Assembly (NCBI GenBank): GCA_964579325.1 | Contig: CAZOHN010000110.1 | Location: 1 to 12,092, forward strand | Direction of reading: 5' to 3' | DNA: 12,092 nucleotides | Source: CAZOHN01 sp964579325 | GTDB taxonomy: Bacteria > Pseudomonadota > Alphaproteobacteria > Rhodobacterales > Rhodobacteraceae | Shown here: positions 1 through 6,305 of the stretch, one piece after another | Layout of the letters: each line of letters starts with the position of its first letter | Position numbering within the stretch: position 1 is the stretch's first letter | Position numbers and translations under genes: made by a program | The notes under the pieces: generated by a model | Database searches by the model: none | Seen by the model: only the letters and a program-made list of their open reading frames with translations | Told to the model about the DNA's origin: nothing

Positions 1-446
1 AGGCGCTGACGGCCTATTCCGGCGCCGTGATCCTCGTCAGCCACGACATGCACCTGCTCGGCCTCGTCGCCGACCGGCTCTGGCTGGTGAAGGGCGGTGC
101 CGTCGCGCCCTACGAGGAGGATCTGGAAGCCTACCGCCGCACGCTGCTTGCGTCCGACGGCGCGCAGGAGCGGTCGAAACCCGCGAATGGTGCCGCGAAA
201 CCGGTTCGCGATGTCGTCTCGCAACTGAAAGGCGACGTGAGGAAAGCCGAGGAACGCATTGCCAAGCTTGAGGAAATGCGCGTGAAGCTCTCCGAGAAGC
301 TCGCCGACCCCGCGTTCTACACACCAGCCCGCGCAGGCGACCTCGCTGTGTGGCAGGCGAAGTTCACCGAGATCGAGGAGGCGCTGTCCCGCGCCGAGGC
401 GCTGTGGATCGCCGCCCAGGAACGCCTCGACGCCGCCCGCGCCTGA
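1..446 (+). CDS. ABC-F family ATPase, C-terminal end (5' truncated)
   Basis: This is the last 147 codons of a gene that begins before the window; the reading frame enters at base 3. The first visible residues run ALTAYSGAVILVSHD, the end of the second nucleotide-binding domain, with the switch histidine in LVSHD. They are followed by the usual ABC-F tail (LWLVKGGAV, then a DLEAYR-like segment). About residues 65-147 are rich in Lys, Glu, Ala and Leu with heptad spacing, which fits the C-terminal coiled coil of the Uup/YheS type. No membrane segment is visible. ABC-F proteins are soluble ATPases that act on the ribosome rather than transporters; the exact subgroup cannot be set from this piece. 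The next gene follows after 60 bases on the same strand. Confidence 0.9.
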   Translation, partial: ALTAYSGAVILVSHDMHLLGLVADRLWLVKGGAVAPYEEDLEAYRRTLLASDGAQERSKPANGAAKPVRDVVSQLKGDVRKAEERIAKLEEMRVKLSEKLADPAFYTPARAGDLAVWQAKFTEIEEALSRAEALWIAAQERLDAARA

Positions 447-506
447 CCCCTTCCCCCGCAGCCCGCCACACCCTACCTTTGGTGTCATGAACCGGGAGCA
501 GGGAAC

Positions 507-1088
507 ATGAGCGGAGACGACTGGGGACGGCTTGCCTACCTGCTCCTCCTCCTCGTGGCGGTGGGTGGCTACTTCGTGGCGCACGCCCGTTCCAACCTCA
601 GCCGCACGCTTCAGCAGGCCGCCGTCTGGGGCCTGATCTTCCTCGGCGTGATCGCCGGCGTCGGCCTGTGGGACGACATCCGCTCCACCGTGATTCCGCG
701 CCAGTCAGTCGCCGCCGACCAGAGCCAGGTCGAGGTCCCGCGCGCCCCCGACGGACATTTCTACCTCACGCTTCAGGTCCAGGGCACACCCGTCCGCTTC
801 GTCGTCGATACCGGCGCCTCCGACATCGTGCTCAGCCCCGCTGATGCCCGCCGCGTGGGCCTCGACCCCTCGGCGCTCGACTTCACCGGCATGGCGATCA
901 CCGCCAACGGCACCGTGCAGACAGCCCCCGTGCGCCTCGCCGAGGTCAGCCTCGGCGGCATCGAGGACCGCAACGTCCGGGCCGTCGTCAACTCCGTCGA
1001 CATGGCCGAATCGCTCCTCGGGATGACCTATCTCGACCGCTTCGGCCGCATCGAGATGACCCGCGACCGGCTCGTTCTCACCCGCTGA
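507..1088 (+). CDS. Membrane-anchored retropepsin-like aspartic protease (TIGR02281 type)
   Basis: A 193-residue protein with two hydrophobic segments (about residues 10-25 and 38-54) and then a soluble domain, probably periplasmic. The domain carries the aspartic protease active-site motif DTGAS at residues 101-105, inside FVVDTGASDIVLS. The C-terminal LLGMTYLDRFGRIE segment (about 170-183) is typical of the clan AA family TIGR02281. One DTG motif in a short chain implies that the active enzyme is a homodimer, as in retropepsins; this is inferred from the family. The substrate is unknown. The start at 507 is supported by GGGAG at 494-498 with an 8-base spacer. The stop lies inside the end of the convergent CPBP gene (11-base overlap). 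A weak promoter is possible (TTCCCC at 451-456, 17 bases, TACCTT at 474-479), but read-through from the ABC-F gene is equally likely. Confidence 0.88.
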   Translation: MSGDDWGRLAYLLLLLVAVGGYFVAHARSNLSRTLQQAAVWGLIFLGVIAGVGLWDDIRSTVIPRQSVAADQSQVEVPRAPDGHFYLTLQVQGTPVRFVVDTGASDIVLSPADARRVGLDPSALDFTGMAITANGTVQTAPVRLAEVSLGGIEDRNVRAVVNSVDMAESLLGMTYLDRFGRIEMTRDRLVLTR

Positions 1089-1911
1089 TCCGCCGCGGCG
1101 GAATCACGTCGGTCGCTGCCCCTTCCCGCGTGAACATCGTCTTGCGGTTCAACCAGACCACCGCCACTGCCAAGGCAACGAAAAGCGGCGTGTCGAACGG
1201 CTGGGCATCCGGCCAGAGCGGATTGTTGAGCTGGAAGTGATAGAGCATCGCCAGCAACATGCTGCCCCCGCTGGCATTGAACAGCGGCGTGAGGATCACG
1301 CCCACGGCCGTCGCGCCGATGAAGAACGGCATGAAGCTCCACCCGCTCTGCGGCAGGCCCGAGAGCAGGAAGGCCGGCAGGTGCCACAAGCCCCAGATCA
1401 GGCCCAGAACGAGTCCTGCCCAGATCGGGGCGAGATGCCGCTGCATCAGCGGCAACGCCAGACCGCGCCACCCGAACTCCTCCATCGGGCCGAGCAGCGC
1501 CATGAATGCCATGAACCCCAGAACCTGCCAGATCCCGGGGAGGTCGGGAACCAGCGGCACTCCCTTCAGCGCCGCGCCCGCCATGAAGACCGCCGGAATG
1601 CCAGCGAGCAGAACCGCCCACCAGCCCAGAGGCGCCCGCCAGAGCGCCAGCCGCGAGAGGTAGCGCGCGAACCCGGCCCGTCCGCCATAGGCCAGGACGA
1701 TCGTGAAGGCGGTCAGCCCCGGAGCATAGACCGCCAGGAAGAAGAGCGGATGGGAGGAACTCGGGGGCCCGAAAAGCCGTTCCAGCGTTTCGGGCGCAAG
1801 CAGGAAGGCCGCAAACGCGCCCCAGGCAATCCCGAAGGCGCCGACGAAGAACGGAAAATGCGCGCGCGAGGGCACCGGACAGACGTGACCTGCGGGATCG
1901 CGACTGGACAT
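1078..1911 (-). CDS. CPBP family intramembrane glutamic endopeptidase
   Basis: A 277-residue polytopic membrane protein with seven or eight hydrophobic segments. It has the three conserved motifs of the CPBP/Abi (type II CAAX protease-like) family in order: EEFGWR at residues 144-149, the WxxWH-type motif with His177 (LIWGLWHLP), and HxxxN with His225 and Asn229 (YHFQLNN). Glu144/Glu145 and the two histidines are the expected catalytic residues. The start at 1911 (ATG) was chosen because GGGAG lies seven bases upstream; the open frame runs further up (to 2142), but that part lies over holC. Bacterial members of this family are mostly of unknown substrate. The nearest genes do not show a role; the neighbouring gene is also a membrane protease, but on the opposite strand. 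The gene ends within the aspartic protease gene. Confidence 0.87.
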   Translation of the reverse strand: MSSRDPAGHVCPVPSRAHFPFFVGAFGIAWGAFAAFLLAPETLERLFGPPSSSHPLFFLAVYAPGLTAFTIVLAYGGRAGFARYLSRLALWRAPLGWWAVLLAGIPAVFMAGAALKGVPLVPDLPGIWQVLGFMAFMALLGPMEEFGWRGLALPLMQRHLAPIWAGLVLGLIWGLWHLPAFLLSGLPQSGWSFMPFFIGATAVGVILTPLFNASGGSMLLAMLYHFQLNNPLWPDAQPFDTPLFVALAVAVVWLNRKTMFTREGAATDVIPPRRISG

Positions 1912-1960
1912 GGCTTGCTCCCTTCGCCTTCGCCGCGCGGGGATCGGTCCTGTGGTCCTC

Positions 1961-1990
1961 AGCCTAGCGGCCACGGGCCTGTCGACGCAA
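1961..1990 (-). promoter_or_regulatory. Candidate promoter of the CPBP protease gene
   Basis: On the minus strand TTGCGT (1985-1990) lies 18 bases before TAGGCT (1961-1966), about 50 bases upstream of the ATG at 1911. The -10 box sits in CTAGGCT, one base different from the CTAGGGT found in both promoters at the pepA/lptF junction. The 85-base gap between holC and this gene has no clear terminator. This is inferred from pattern only. Confidence 0.45.
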
Positions 1991-1996
1991 GCGCGC

Positions 1997-2473
1997 TCAG
2001 GCCGGCGCCGTCCCTGCGCTCTCCGCCTTCTTCTCCCAGCGGCCCGACTCCTCGCTCCAGTAGGCTGCGGGAAGTCCTGCGGAGGTAAGCGACTTCCACT
2101 GAGAGCGCGCACGCGCCAGGGCGGCCTCGTCGCTGCCGTCAAAGACGATGCAGACCCGCGCGCACCCGCGCGCGTCGTCGTCGGAGACCTCGGTGCCGTC
2201 GATTGCGATGAGGCAGTCGGTGTCAGTTGCGGCGCCGGGAACGGTCGTCAGCAGCACCGGCTGCAAGGCGTCGTGCGGGCCTCCGGCAAGTCCGTGCGGC
2301 AGGAAGCCCTCGTCGCTTCCCAGCCAGAGCCGCTGGTCGAGCCATTCCATCCGCGCCGCCTCGCGCCCCCGGACCTCCACCCTCCAGCCGCGCCCGATCG
2401 ATCGCGCGAGCAGGTCGGGCAGCACCGCCTCGAGCGGCCGCCGCGTGAGGTGGTAGAACCAGACCTCCGGCAT
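1997..2473 (-). CDS. holC: DNA polymerase III chi subunit
   Basis: A 158-residue soluble protein with the HolC family pattern in order: FYHLTRRPLE near the start, then LPDLLARSIGRGWRV, a LDQRLWLGSDEGFLPHG block (about residues 45-61), QPVLL, and RVCIVFDGSDEAALARARSQWK toward the end. E. coli chi has 147 residues; this one has a slightly longer, charged C-terminal tail. Chi belongs to the clamp-loader complex of the replicative polymerase, where it pairs with psi and contacts single-stranded-DNA-binding protein; that role is taken from the family. The ATG shares one base with the pepA stop (TGATG), so translation is probably coupled. pepA-holC is a conserved gene pair. No promoter of its own is seen. 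Confidence 0.93.
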   Translation of the reverse strand: MPEVWFYHLTRRPLEAVLPDLLARSIGRGWRVEVRGREAARMEWLDQRLWLGSDEGFLPHGLAGGPHDALQPVLLTTVPGAATDTDCLIAIDGTEVSDDDARGCARVCIVFDGSDEAALARARSQWKSLTSAGLPAAYWSEESGRWEKKAESAGTAPA

Positions 2474-3951
2474 CAGCCCTTCGGCTCGAGACTGTCGCGG
2501 ATCAAACGGTCAAGCGACCGGACGCCCCAACCGGTCGCCCCCTTCGGCGCAAGGTCCGACTCCTTGGTCAGAAGCGTGACACCCGCGATGTCGAGATGGA
2601 CCCAGGGGCAATCCGGCCGGACAAACCTGCCAAGGAACTGCGCGGCGGTGATGGAACCTCCCGGGCGCCCCCCCGAATTCTTGATGTCCGCAAGGTTGGA
2701 CTTGATCTGCCGCTCGTAGGCGGCGCCCATCGGCATCCGCCACGCCCCCTCGCCCTCGGCCGCAGCCGCCTTGAGAAACGCATTCGCCAGCGTGTCGTCA
2801 TTCGAGAATACACCTGCATTCTCGTGGCCAAGCGCGATGATGACTGCCCCCGTCAGGGTGGCGAGGTCGATCATGCCCCTGGGCTCGAACCGTTCCTGCA
2901 CGTACCAGAGCACATCGGCCAGGACCATGCGCCCCTCGGCGTCGGTGTTGATGACCTCTATGGTATCGCCCTTCATCGACCGCACGATGTCGCCCGGCCG
3001 CTGCGCTGTCCCCGAAGGCATGTTCTCCACGAGGCCGACCACGCCGACGACATTCGCCTTCGCCTTCCTCAACGCCAGCGTCCGCATGACACCGGCGACG
3101 ACACCCGCGCCGCCCATGTCCATCGTCATCTCTTCCATGCCCTGCGCGGGCTTGATCGAGATGCCGCCGGTGTCGAACACCACACCCTTGCCGACGAGAG
3201 CGAACGGCTTGGTGGCTGGATCGCCGCCCTTCCAGTTCATGACGACGACCTTCGAGGGGCTCGCCGAGCCCTGCCCGACCGCCAGCAACGCCCGCATCCC
3301 GAGCTTCTCGAGATCTGCCTCCTCGAGGATTTCGACCTCCAGCCCTAGTTCGCCCATCGCCCCGAGCCGTGCCGCAAAATCGTCGGTGGTCAGGACGTTC
3401 GCGGGCTCGCTCACGAGATCGCGGGTGAAGAAGACACCCTCGGCCAGTGCCGCCATGGGTGCCGCGGCTCGGGCAACCTCCTCGGGCTTGCCAACCATGA
3501 ATGTGACGGGGCCCGGGGCGGGATCTTCTTTCTTGGTGTGATAAGCGTCAAAGCTGTAGGCCCTGAGCGCGAGGCCGAGCGAGATATCGGCAGCGCGCGG
3601 GAGATCGCCCGCGAGCACGATCACCCCCTTCTCGCCGATCCGCCGGCCGATCGCTGCGCCTGCGCGCCGGGCGTCGGCAAGCGTCGCGCGGCGGTCGAGG
3701 CGCACGACCTGGATCGCTTCAGCCTGCGCCCCGGCGGGATAGGCGAGATCGGACGTATCCCCCTCCTTCAAACGCGAGAACGCAGCGCTCTGCGCAAAGC
3801 GCTCGAGCGCCCCGCGCGTCAGCCTGTTGAGCCGGCGACCGCTCTGGTCGAGCGTACCCTTGCCAGAGACGAAGGTGACGATCCGACCTTCGAAATCGGC
3901 GAGCGCGTCGAGGTCGAGAGGCTTGAATGCGATGGCGGGCGGTGTCGTCAT
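2473..3951 (-). CDS. pepA: Leucyl aminopeptidase (M17 family)
   Basis: A 492-residue cytosolic enzyme (E. coli PepA has 503) that removes N-terminal amino acids from peptides with two metal ions. The catalytic C-terminal half is intact. Its key residues line up with E. coli PepA at a constant offset of 15: Lys255, Asp260, Lys267, Asp278, Asp337, Glu339 and Arg341. They lie in VGKGVVFDTGGISIKP and in the M17 signature NTDAEGRM (residues 335-342; Met replaces the usual Leu at the last position). The start at 3951 is set by GGAGG at 3957-3961, five bases upstream. The open frame continues far upstream, but that part is antisense to lptF. In E. coli PepA is also a DNA-binding Xer accessory protein; nothing here shows whether this one is. 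It is transcribed divergently from lptF and followed by holC. Confidence 0.96.
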   Translation of the reverse strand: MTTPPAIAFKPLDLDALADFEGRIVTFVSGKGTLDQSGRRLNRLTRGALERFAQSAAFSRLKEGDTSDLAYPAGAQAEAIQVVRLDRRATLADARRAGAAIGRRIGEKGVIVLAGDLPRAADISLGLALRAYSFDAYHTKKEDPAPGPVTFMVGKPEEVARAAAPMAALAEGVFFTRDLVSEPANVLTTDDFAARLGAMGELGLEVEILEEADLEKLGMRALLAVGQGSASPSKVVVMNWKGGDPATKPFALVGKGVVFDTGGISIKPAQGMEEMTMDMGGAGVVAGVMRTLALRKAKANVVGVVGLVENMPSGTAQRPGDIVRSMKGDTIEVINTDAEGRMVLADVLWYVQERFEPRGMIDLATLTGAVIIALGHENAGVFSNDDTLANAFLKAAAAEGEGAWRMPMGAAYERQIKSNLADIKNSGGRPGGSITAAQFLGRFVRPDCPWVHLDIAGVTLLTKESDLAPKGATGWGVRSLDRLIRDSLEPKG

Positions 3952-3974
3952 GGGATCCTCCGATGCGCCGGCGG

Positions 3975-4003
3975 ACCCTAGCGCGCGGTCCCTGCATTGG
4001 CCA
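3975..4003 (-). promoter_or_regulatory. Candidate pepA-holC promoter
   Basis: On the minus strand TGGCCA (3998-4003, four of six matches to the -35 consensus) is followed after 17 bases by TAGGGT (3975-3980). A start point near 3968 would give a leader of only about 17 bases, containing the GGAGG at 3957-3961. The geometry mirrors the lptF promoter. Confidence 0.5.
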
Positions 4004-4012
4004 GATAGCAGT

Positions 4013-4041
4013 TTCCCATCGGCGACGGTTTGGGCTAGGGT
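4013..4041 (+). promoter_or_regulatory. Candidate promoter of the lptF-rsmA operon
   Basis: TTCCCA (4013-4018, four of six matches to the -35 consensus) lies 17 bases before TAGGGT (4036-4041). The expected start point is near 4048, about 30 bases before the TTG start of lptF. Only nine bases separate this -35 box from that of the pepA promoter, so the two polymerase sites would be close neighbours. Confidence 0.5.
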
Positions 4042-4044
4042 CCG

Positions 4045-4063
4045 CCCGCGCGGGCAGCGCGGG
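4045..4063 (+). promoter_or_regulatory. GC hairpin in the lptF leader
   Basis: CCCGCGC (4045-4051) pairs perfectly with GCGCGGG (4057-4063) around a GGGCA loop, ending 14 bases before the start codon. It could be the very 5' end of the message or part of the initial transcribed region. A role in translation control or RNA stability is possible but unsupported. Confidence 0.35.
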
Positions 4064-4077
4064 TCCGTGGGGGCGCC

Positions 4078-5211
4078 TTGGCGAGATTCGACCGATATTT
4101 CCTGTCGCAGCTGCTGATGCTGTTCGGCTTCTTCGCGCTCGTGCTGGTCGGTGTCTACTGGATCAACCGGGCTGTCGCACTGTTCGACCAGATCATTTCC
4201 GACGGCCAGTCGGCGGGGGTGTTTCTGGAACTCACCGCGCTGACGTTGCCCAATGTCATCCGCATCGTGCTCCCCGTGCCGGCCTTCGCCGCTGCGGTCT
4301 ACGTCACCAACCGCCTCATCACCGATGGCGAACTGATCGTCATGCAGGCCTCGGGCCAAGGCCCGTTCCGGCTGGCGCGCCCCGTGGTAGTGTTCGGGCT
4401 CTTCGTCACGCTCCTGCTCTCGGCGCTGGCCCATTCCCTGGTGCCGATCAGCCGCGCAATGCTGGCAGAGCGTCGGGCCGAGATCGCCGAGAACATCACC
4501 GCGCGGTTCCTCGTGGAGGGACGGTTCATGCATCCGGCCCAGGGTCTGACCGTCTATATCCGCGAGATCTCCGAGGCGGGCGAGCTGTCGGACCTTCTCC
4601 TGTCGGATCAGCGTCGCCCGGAGGTCCGCACCACCTACACCGCCTCGCGTGCACTCCTCGTGCGGGCCGAGGGTGGACCCAAGCTCGTGATGTTCTCCGG
4701 CCTCGCGCAGACCTATGACATCGCCTCGGGGCGGCTCACCACAATGCGGTTTTCCGACTTCACCTACGACCTGGCAGAGCTGGTTGCGGGAGGCAGGCTC
4801 CTGCGACCGGATGTGAACGAACTTCCGACCCCGGTCCTTCTTGCGCCCGATGCCGCCACACTCGAGGCGATCGGCAAGCCTGCCTCGGTCCTGCTCTACG
4901 AGGGGCACGCCCGCTTCGCGCAACCGCTCCTTGGCCTGGTCGGGCCGCTCGTCGGGTTTGCGGCCGTCATGGCCGCGGGGTTCAGCCGGTTCGGCTTGTG
5001 GCGCCAGATCTCTCTCGCGGTGGTCCTGCTGGTCATCCTGCAACTCCTCGAGAATGCCATCGCCGACCGGGCGCTTGCCGACAGCGCGCTCCTGCCGCTG
5101 GTCTACCTCCCGCCCGCGGTGGGGATGGTGATGGTATGGTCGCTGCTGTCCTATGCCGGGCGACGACGACGGCAGCCATCCGGCGGCTTGCCGGCGGGCG
5201 CGTCGGCATGA
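4078..5211 (+). CDS. lptF: LPS export ABC transporter permease LptF
   Basis: A 377-residue inner-membrane protein of the YjgP/YjgQ family, one of two permease subunits that with LptB2 extract lipopolysaccharide from the inner membrane and pass it to LptC/LptA. The family layout is visible: three N-terminal membrane segments (about 10-30, 52-76, 100-122), a periplasmic beta-rich domain (about 125-270), and three C-terminal segments (about 280-301, 309-326, 337-358). A short basic tail (GRRRR) follows. The first possible start after the in-frame stop at 4036-4038 is TTG at 4078. It gives the usual N-terminus MARFDRYFLSQLL, so I accept it; the ribosome site is weak (GGGGG at 4069-4073). E. coli LptF has 366 residues. 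The stop overlaps the lptG start as ATGA. Confidence 0.95.
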   Translation: MARFDRYFLSQLLMLFGFFALVLVGVYWINRAVALFDQIISDGQSAGVFLELTALTLPNVIRIVLPVPAFAAAVYVTNRLITDGELIVMQASGQGPFRLARPVVVFGLFVTLLLSALAHSLVPISRAMLAERRAEIAENITARFLVEGRFMHPAQGLTVYIREISEAGELSDLLLSDQRRPEVRTTYTASRALLVRAEGGPKLVMFSGLAQTYDIASGRLTTMRFSDFTYDLAELVAGGRLLRPDVNELPTPVLLAPDAATLEAIGKPASVLLYEGHARFAQPLLGLVGPLVGFAAVMAAGFSRFGLWRQISLAVVLLVILQLLENAIADRALADSALLPLVYLPPAVGMVMVWSLLSYAGRRRRQPSGGLPAGASA

Positions 5212-6305
5212 CGCTCGACCTCTACTTCGCGCGGCGCTTCCTGACGGCCTTCGGGCTGGTGTTCGGGGCTTTCTTCGGCTTCCTCCTGCTCCTCGAAGTC
5301 GTCGACCAGGTGCGCCGATTCGACACGTCCGAGATCGGCTTGCCGCAGGCACTCGAGCTGGCGCTGCTGTCGGCGCCCGAGACGCTCTACCGCATCCTGC
5401 CACTCATCACGCTGCTGGCGTCCCTTGTCCTCTGCCTCGGCCTCGCACGGTCGAGCGAGCTTGTGGTCAGCCGGGCGGCTGGGCGGTCGGGGCTGACCAG
5501 CCTTTCCGGACCGGTCGTGACGGCGCTCGCCCTCGGGGTCCTCGGGGTTGCCGTGATGAACCCGATCGTGGCGGCGACCTCGCTCGAATACGAGACCACG
5601 GCCGCACGCTACTCCGGCGCGGAGTCGAGCGTCCTGTCGGTCTCGCGCGAGGGGCTCTGGCTGCGGCAGGGCGGGACGTCCGGACAGATGGTGATCCGCG
5701 CAAGCCGGGCAGACCGAGACGGAACCACGCTGCGCGAAGTGACCTTCCTCGAATTCGCTCCCCGAGGAGGCCCGGTCCGCCGTATCGAGGCTGCCGAGGC
5801 GCAGCTCGTTCCCGGGGCCTGGAACCTGCGCCTCGTGAAGGAATGGCCGCTCGACGCCAACGTGAACTCCGAACGAGATTCCGTCCGCCGCGAACGCCTC
5901 TCGATCCCCTCCGACCTCACGCTCGACCGCATTCGCGACAGCTTCGGCACGCCGGCGTCCGTGCCGATCTGGGAGCTGCCAGCGTTCATCAGGCAACTCG
6001 AAAGCGCCGGGTTCGCGGCGTTGCAGCACCGGGTATGGCTCCAGACCGAACTCGCCCGGCCCCTGTTCCTCGTGGCGATGTTGCTTGTCGGGGCGGCATT
6101 CACCATGCGCCACGCCCGACTGGGACGGTCCGGCATCATGGTGCTGATGGCCCTCGTGATGGGGTTCGGGCTGTTCTTCCTGCGCAACTTCGCGCAGGTG
6201 CTGGGCGAGAACGGGCAGATCCCCGTCGCGCTTGCGGCATGGGCCCCTCCGGTGGTGGGGATCCTCCTGTCGCTTGGCCTTCTGCTTCACCTGGAGGACG
6301 GATGA
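5208..6305 (+). CDS. lptG: LPS export ABC transporter permease LptG
   Basis: A 365-residue inner-membrane protein (E. coli LptG has 360), the second permease of the LptB2FG exporter. It opens with MTLDLYFARRFLTAFGLVF, the usual LptG start. It has three N-terminal membrane segments (about 12-32, 58-80, 101-122), a periplasmic domain (about 125-275) and three C-terminal segments (about 284-300, 308-328, 338-361). The ATG at 5208 overlaps the lptF stop (ATGA), and its own stop overlaps the lptD start in the same way, so the three genes are probably translated in a coupled fashion. The open frame extends upstream inside lptF, but the family N-terminus and the overlap fix the start. It is told from LptF by gene order and N-terminal sequence. 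Confidence 0.94.
   Translation: MTLDLYFARRFLTAFGLVFGAFFGFLLLLEVVDQVRRFDTSEIGLPQALELALLSAPETLYRILPLITLLASLVLCLGLARSSELVVSRAAGRSGLTSLSGPVVTALALGVLGVAVMNPIVAATSLEYETTAARYSGAESSVLSVSREGLWLRQGGTSGQMVIRASRADRDGTTLREVTFLEFAPRGGPVRRIEAAEAQLVPGAWNLRLVKEWPLDANVNSERDSVRRERLSIPSDLTLDRIRDSFGTPASVPIWELPAFIRQLESAGFAALQHRVWLQTELARPLFLVAMLLVGAAFTMRHARLGRSGIMVLMALVMGFGLFFLRNFAQVLGENGQIPVALAAWAPPVVGILLSLGLLLHLEDG

Larger units (their letters stand above)
3970..4046. repeat. 13-bp perfect inverted repeat in the pepA/lptF divergent region
   Basis: GGCGGACCCTAGC at 3970-3982 and its exact reverse complement at 4034-4046 are separated by 51 bases. Read in the direction of each gene, both copies are GCTAGGGTCCGCC, so each covers the proposed -10 box and the bases up to the expected start of transcription. 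The identity beyond the -10 box suggests a shared control element, or a shared strong initial-transcribed sequence, rather than chance. Confidence 0.75.

Noticed and set aside
1237..2088. Plus-strand open frame opposite the CPBP protease gene
   Set aside because: The opposite strand encodes all three CPBP motifs and has a ribosome site; the plus frame is Arg/Gln/Pro-rich with no domain.
3952..5403. Long open frame on the minus strand continuing upstream of pepA, opposite lptF
   Set aside because: It is antisense to a well-supported membrane protein gene, has no family features and is rich in Arg, Gly and Gln, as expected of a shadow frame in GC-rich DNA. pepA has its own start and ribosome site at 3951.
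5153..6301. Possible long N-terminal extension of lptD through lptG
   Set aside because: The frame is open, but the signal peptide begins at 6302 in an ATGA overlap with lptG; the upstream translation is only an alternative frame of lptG.
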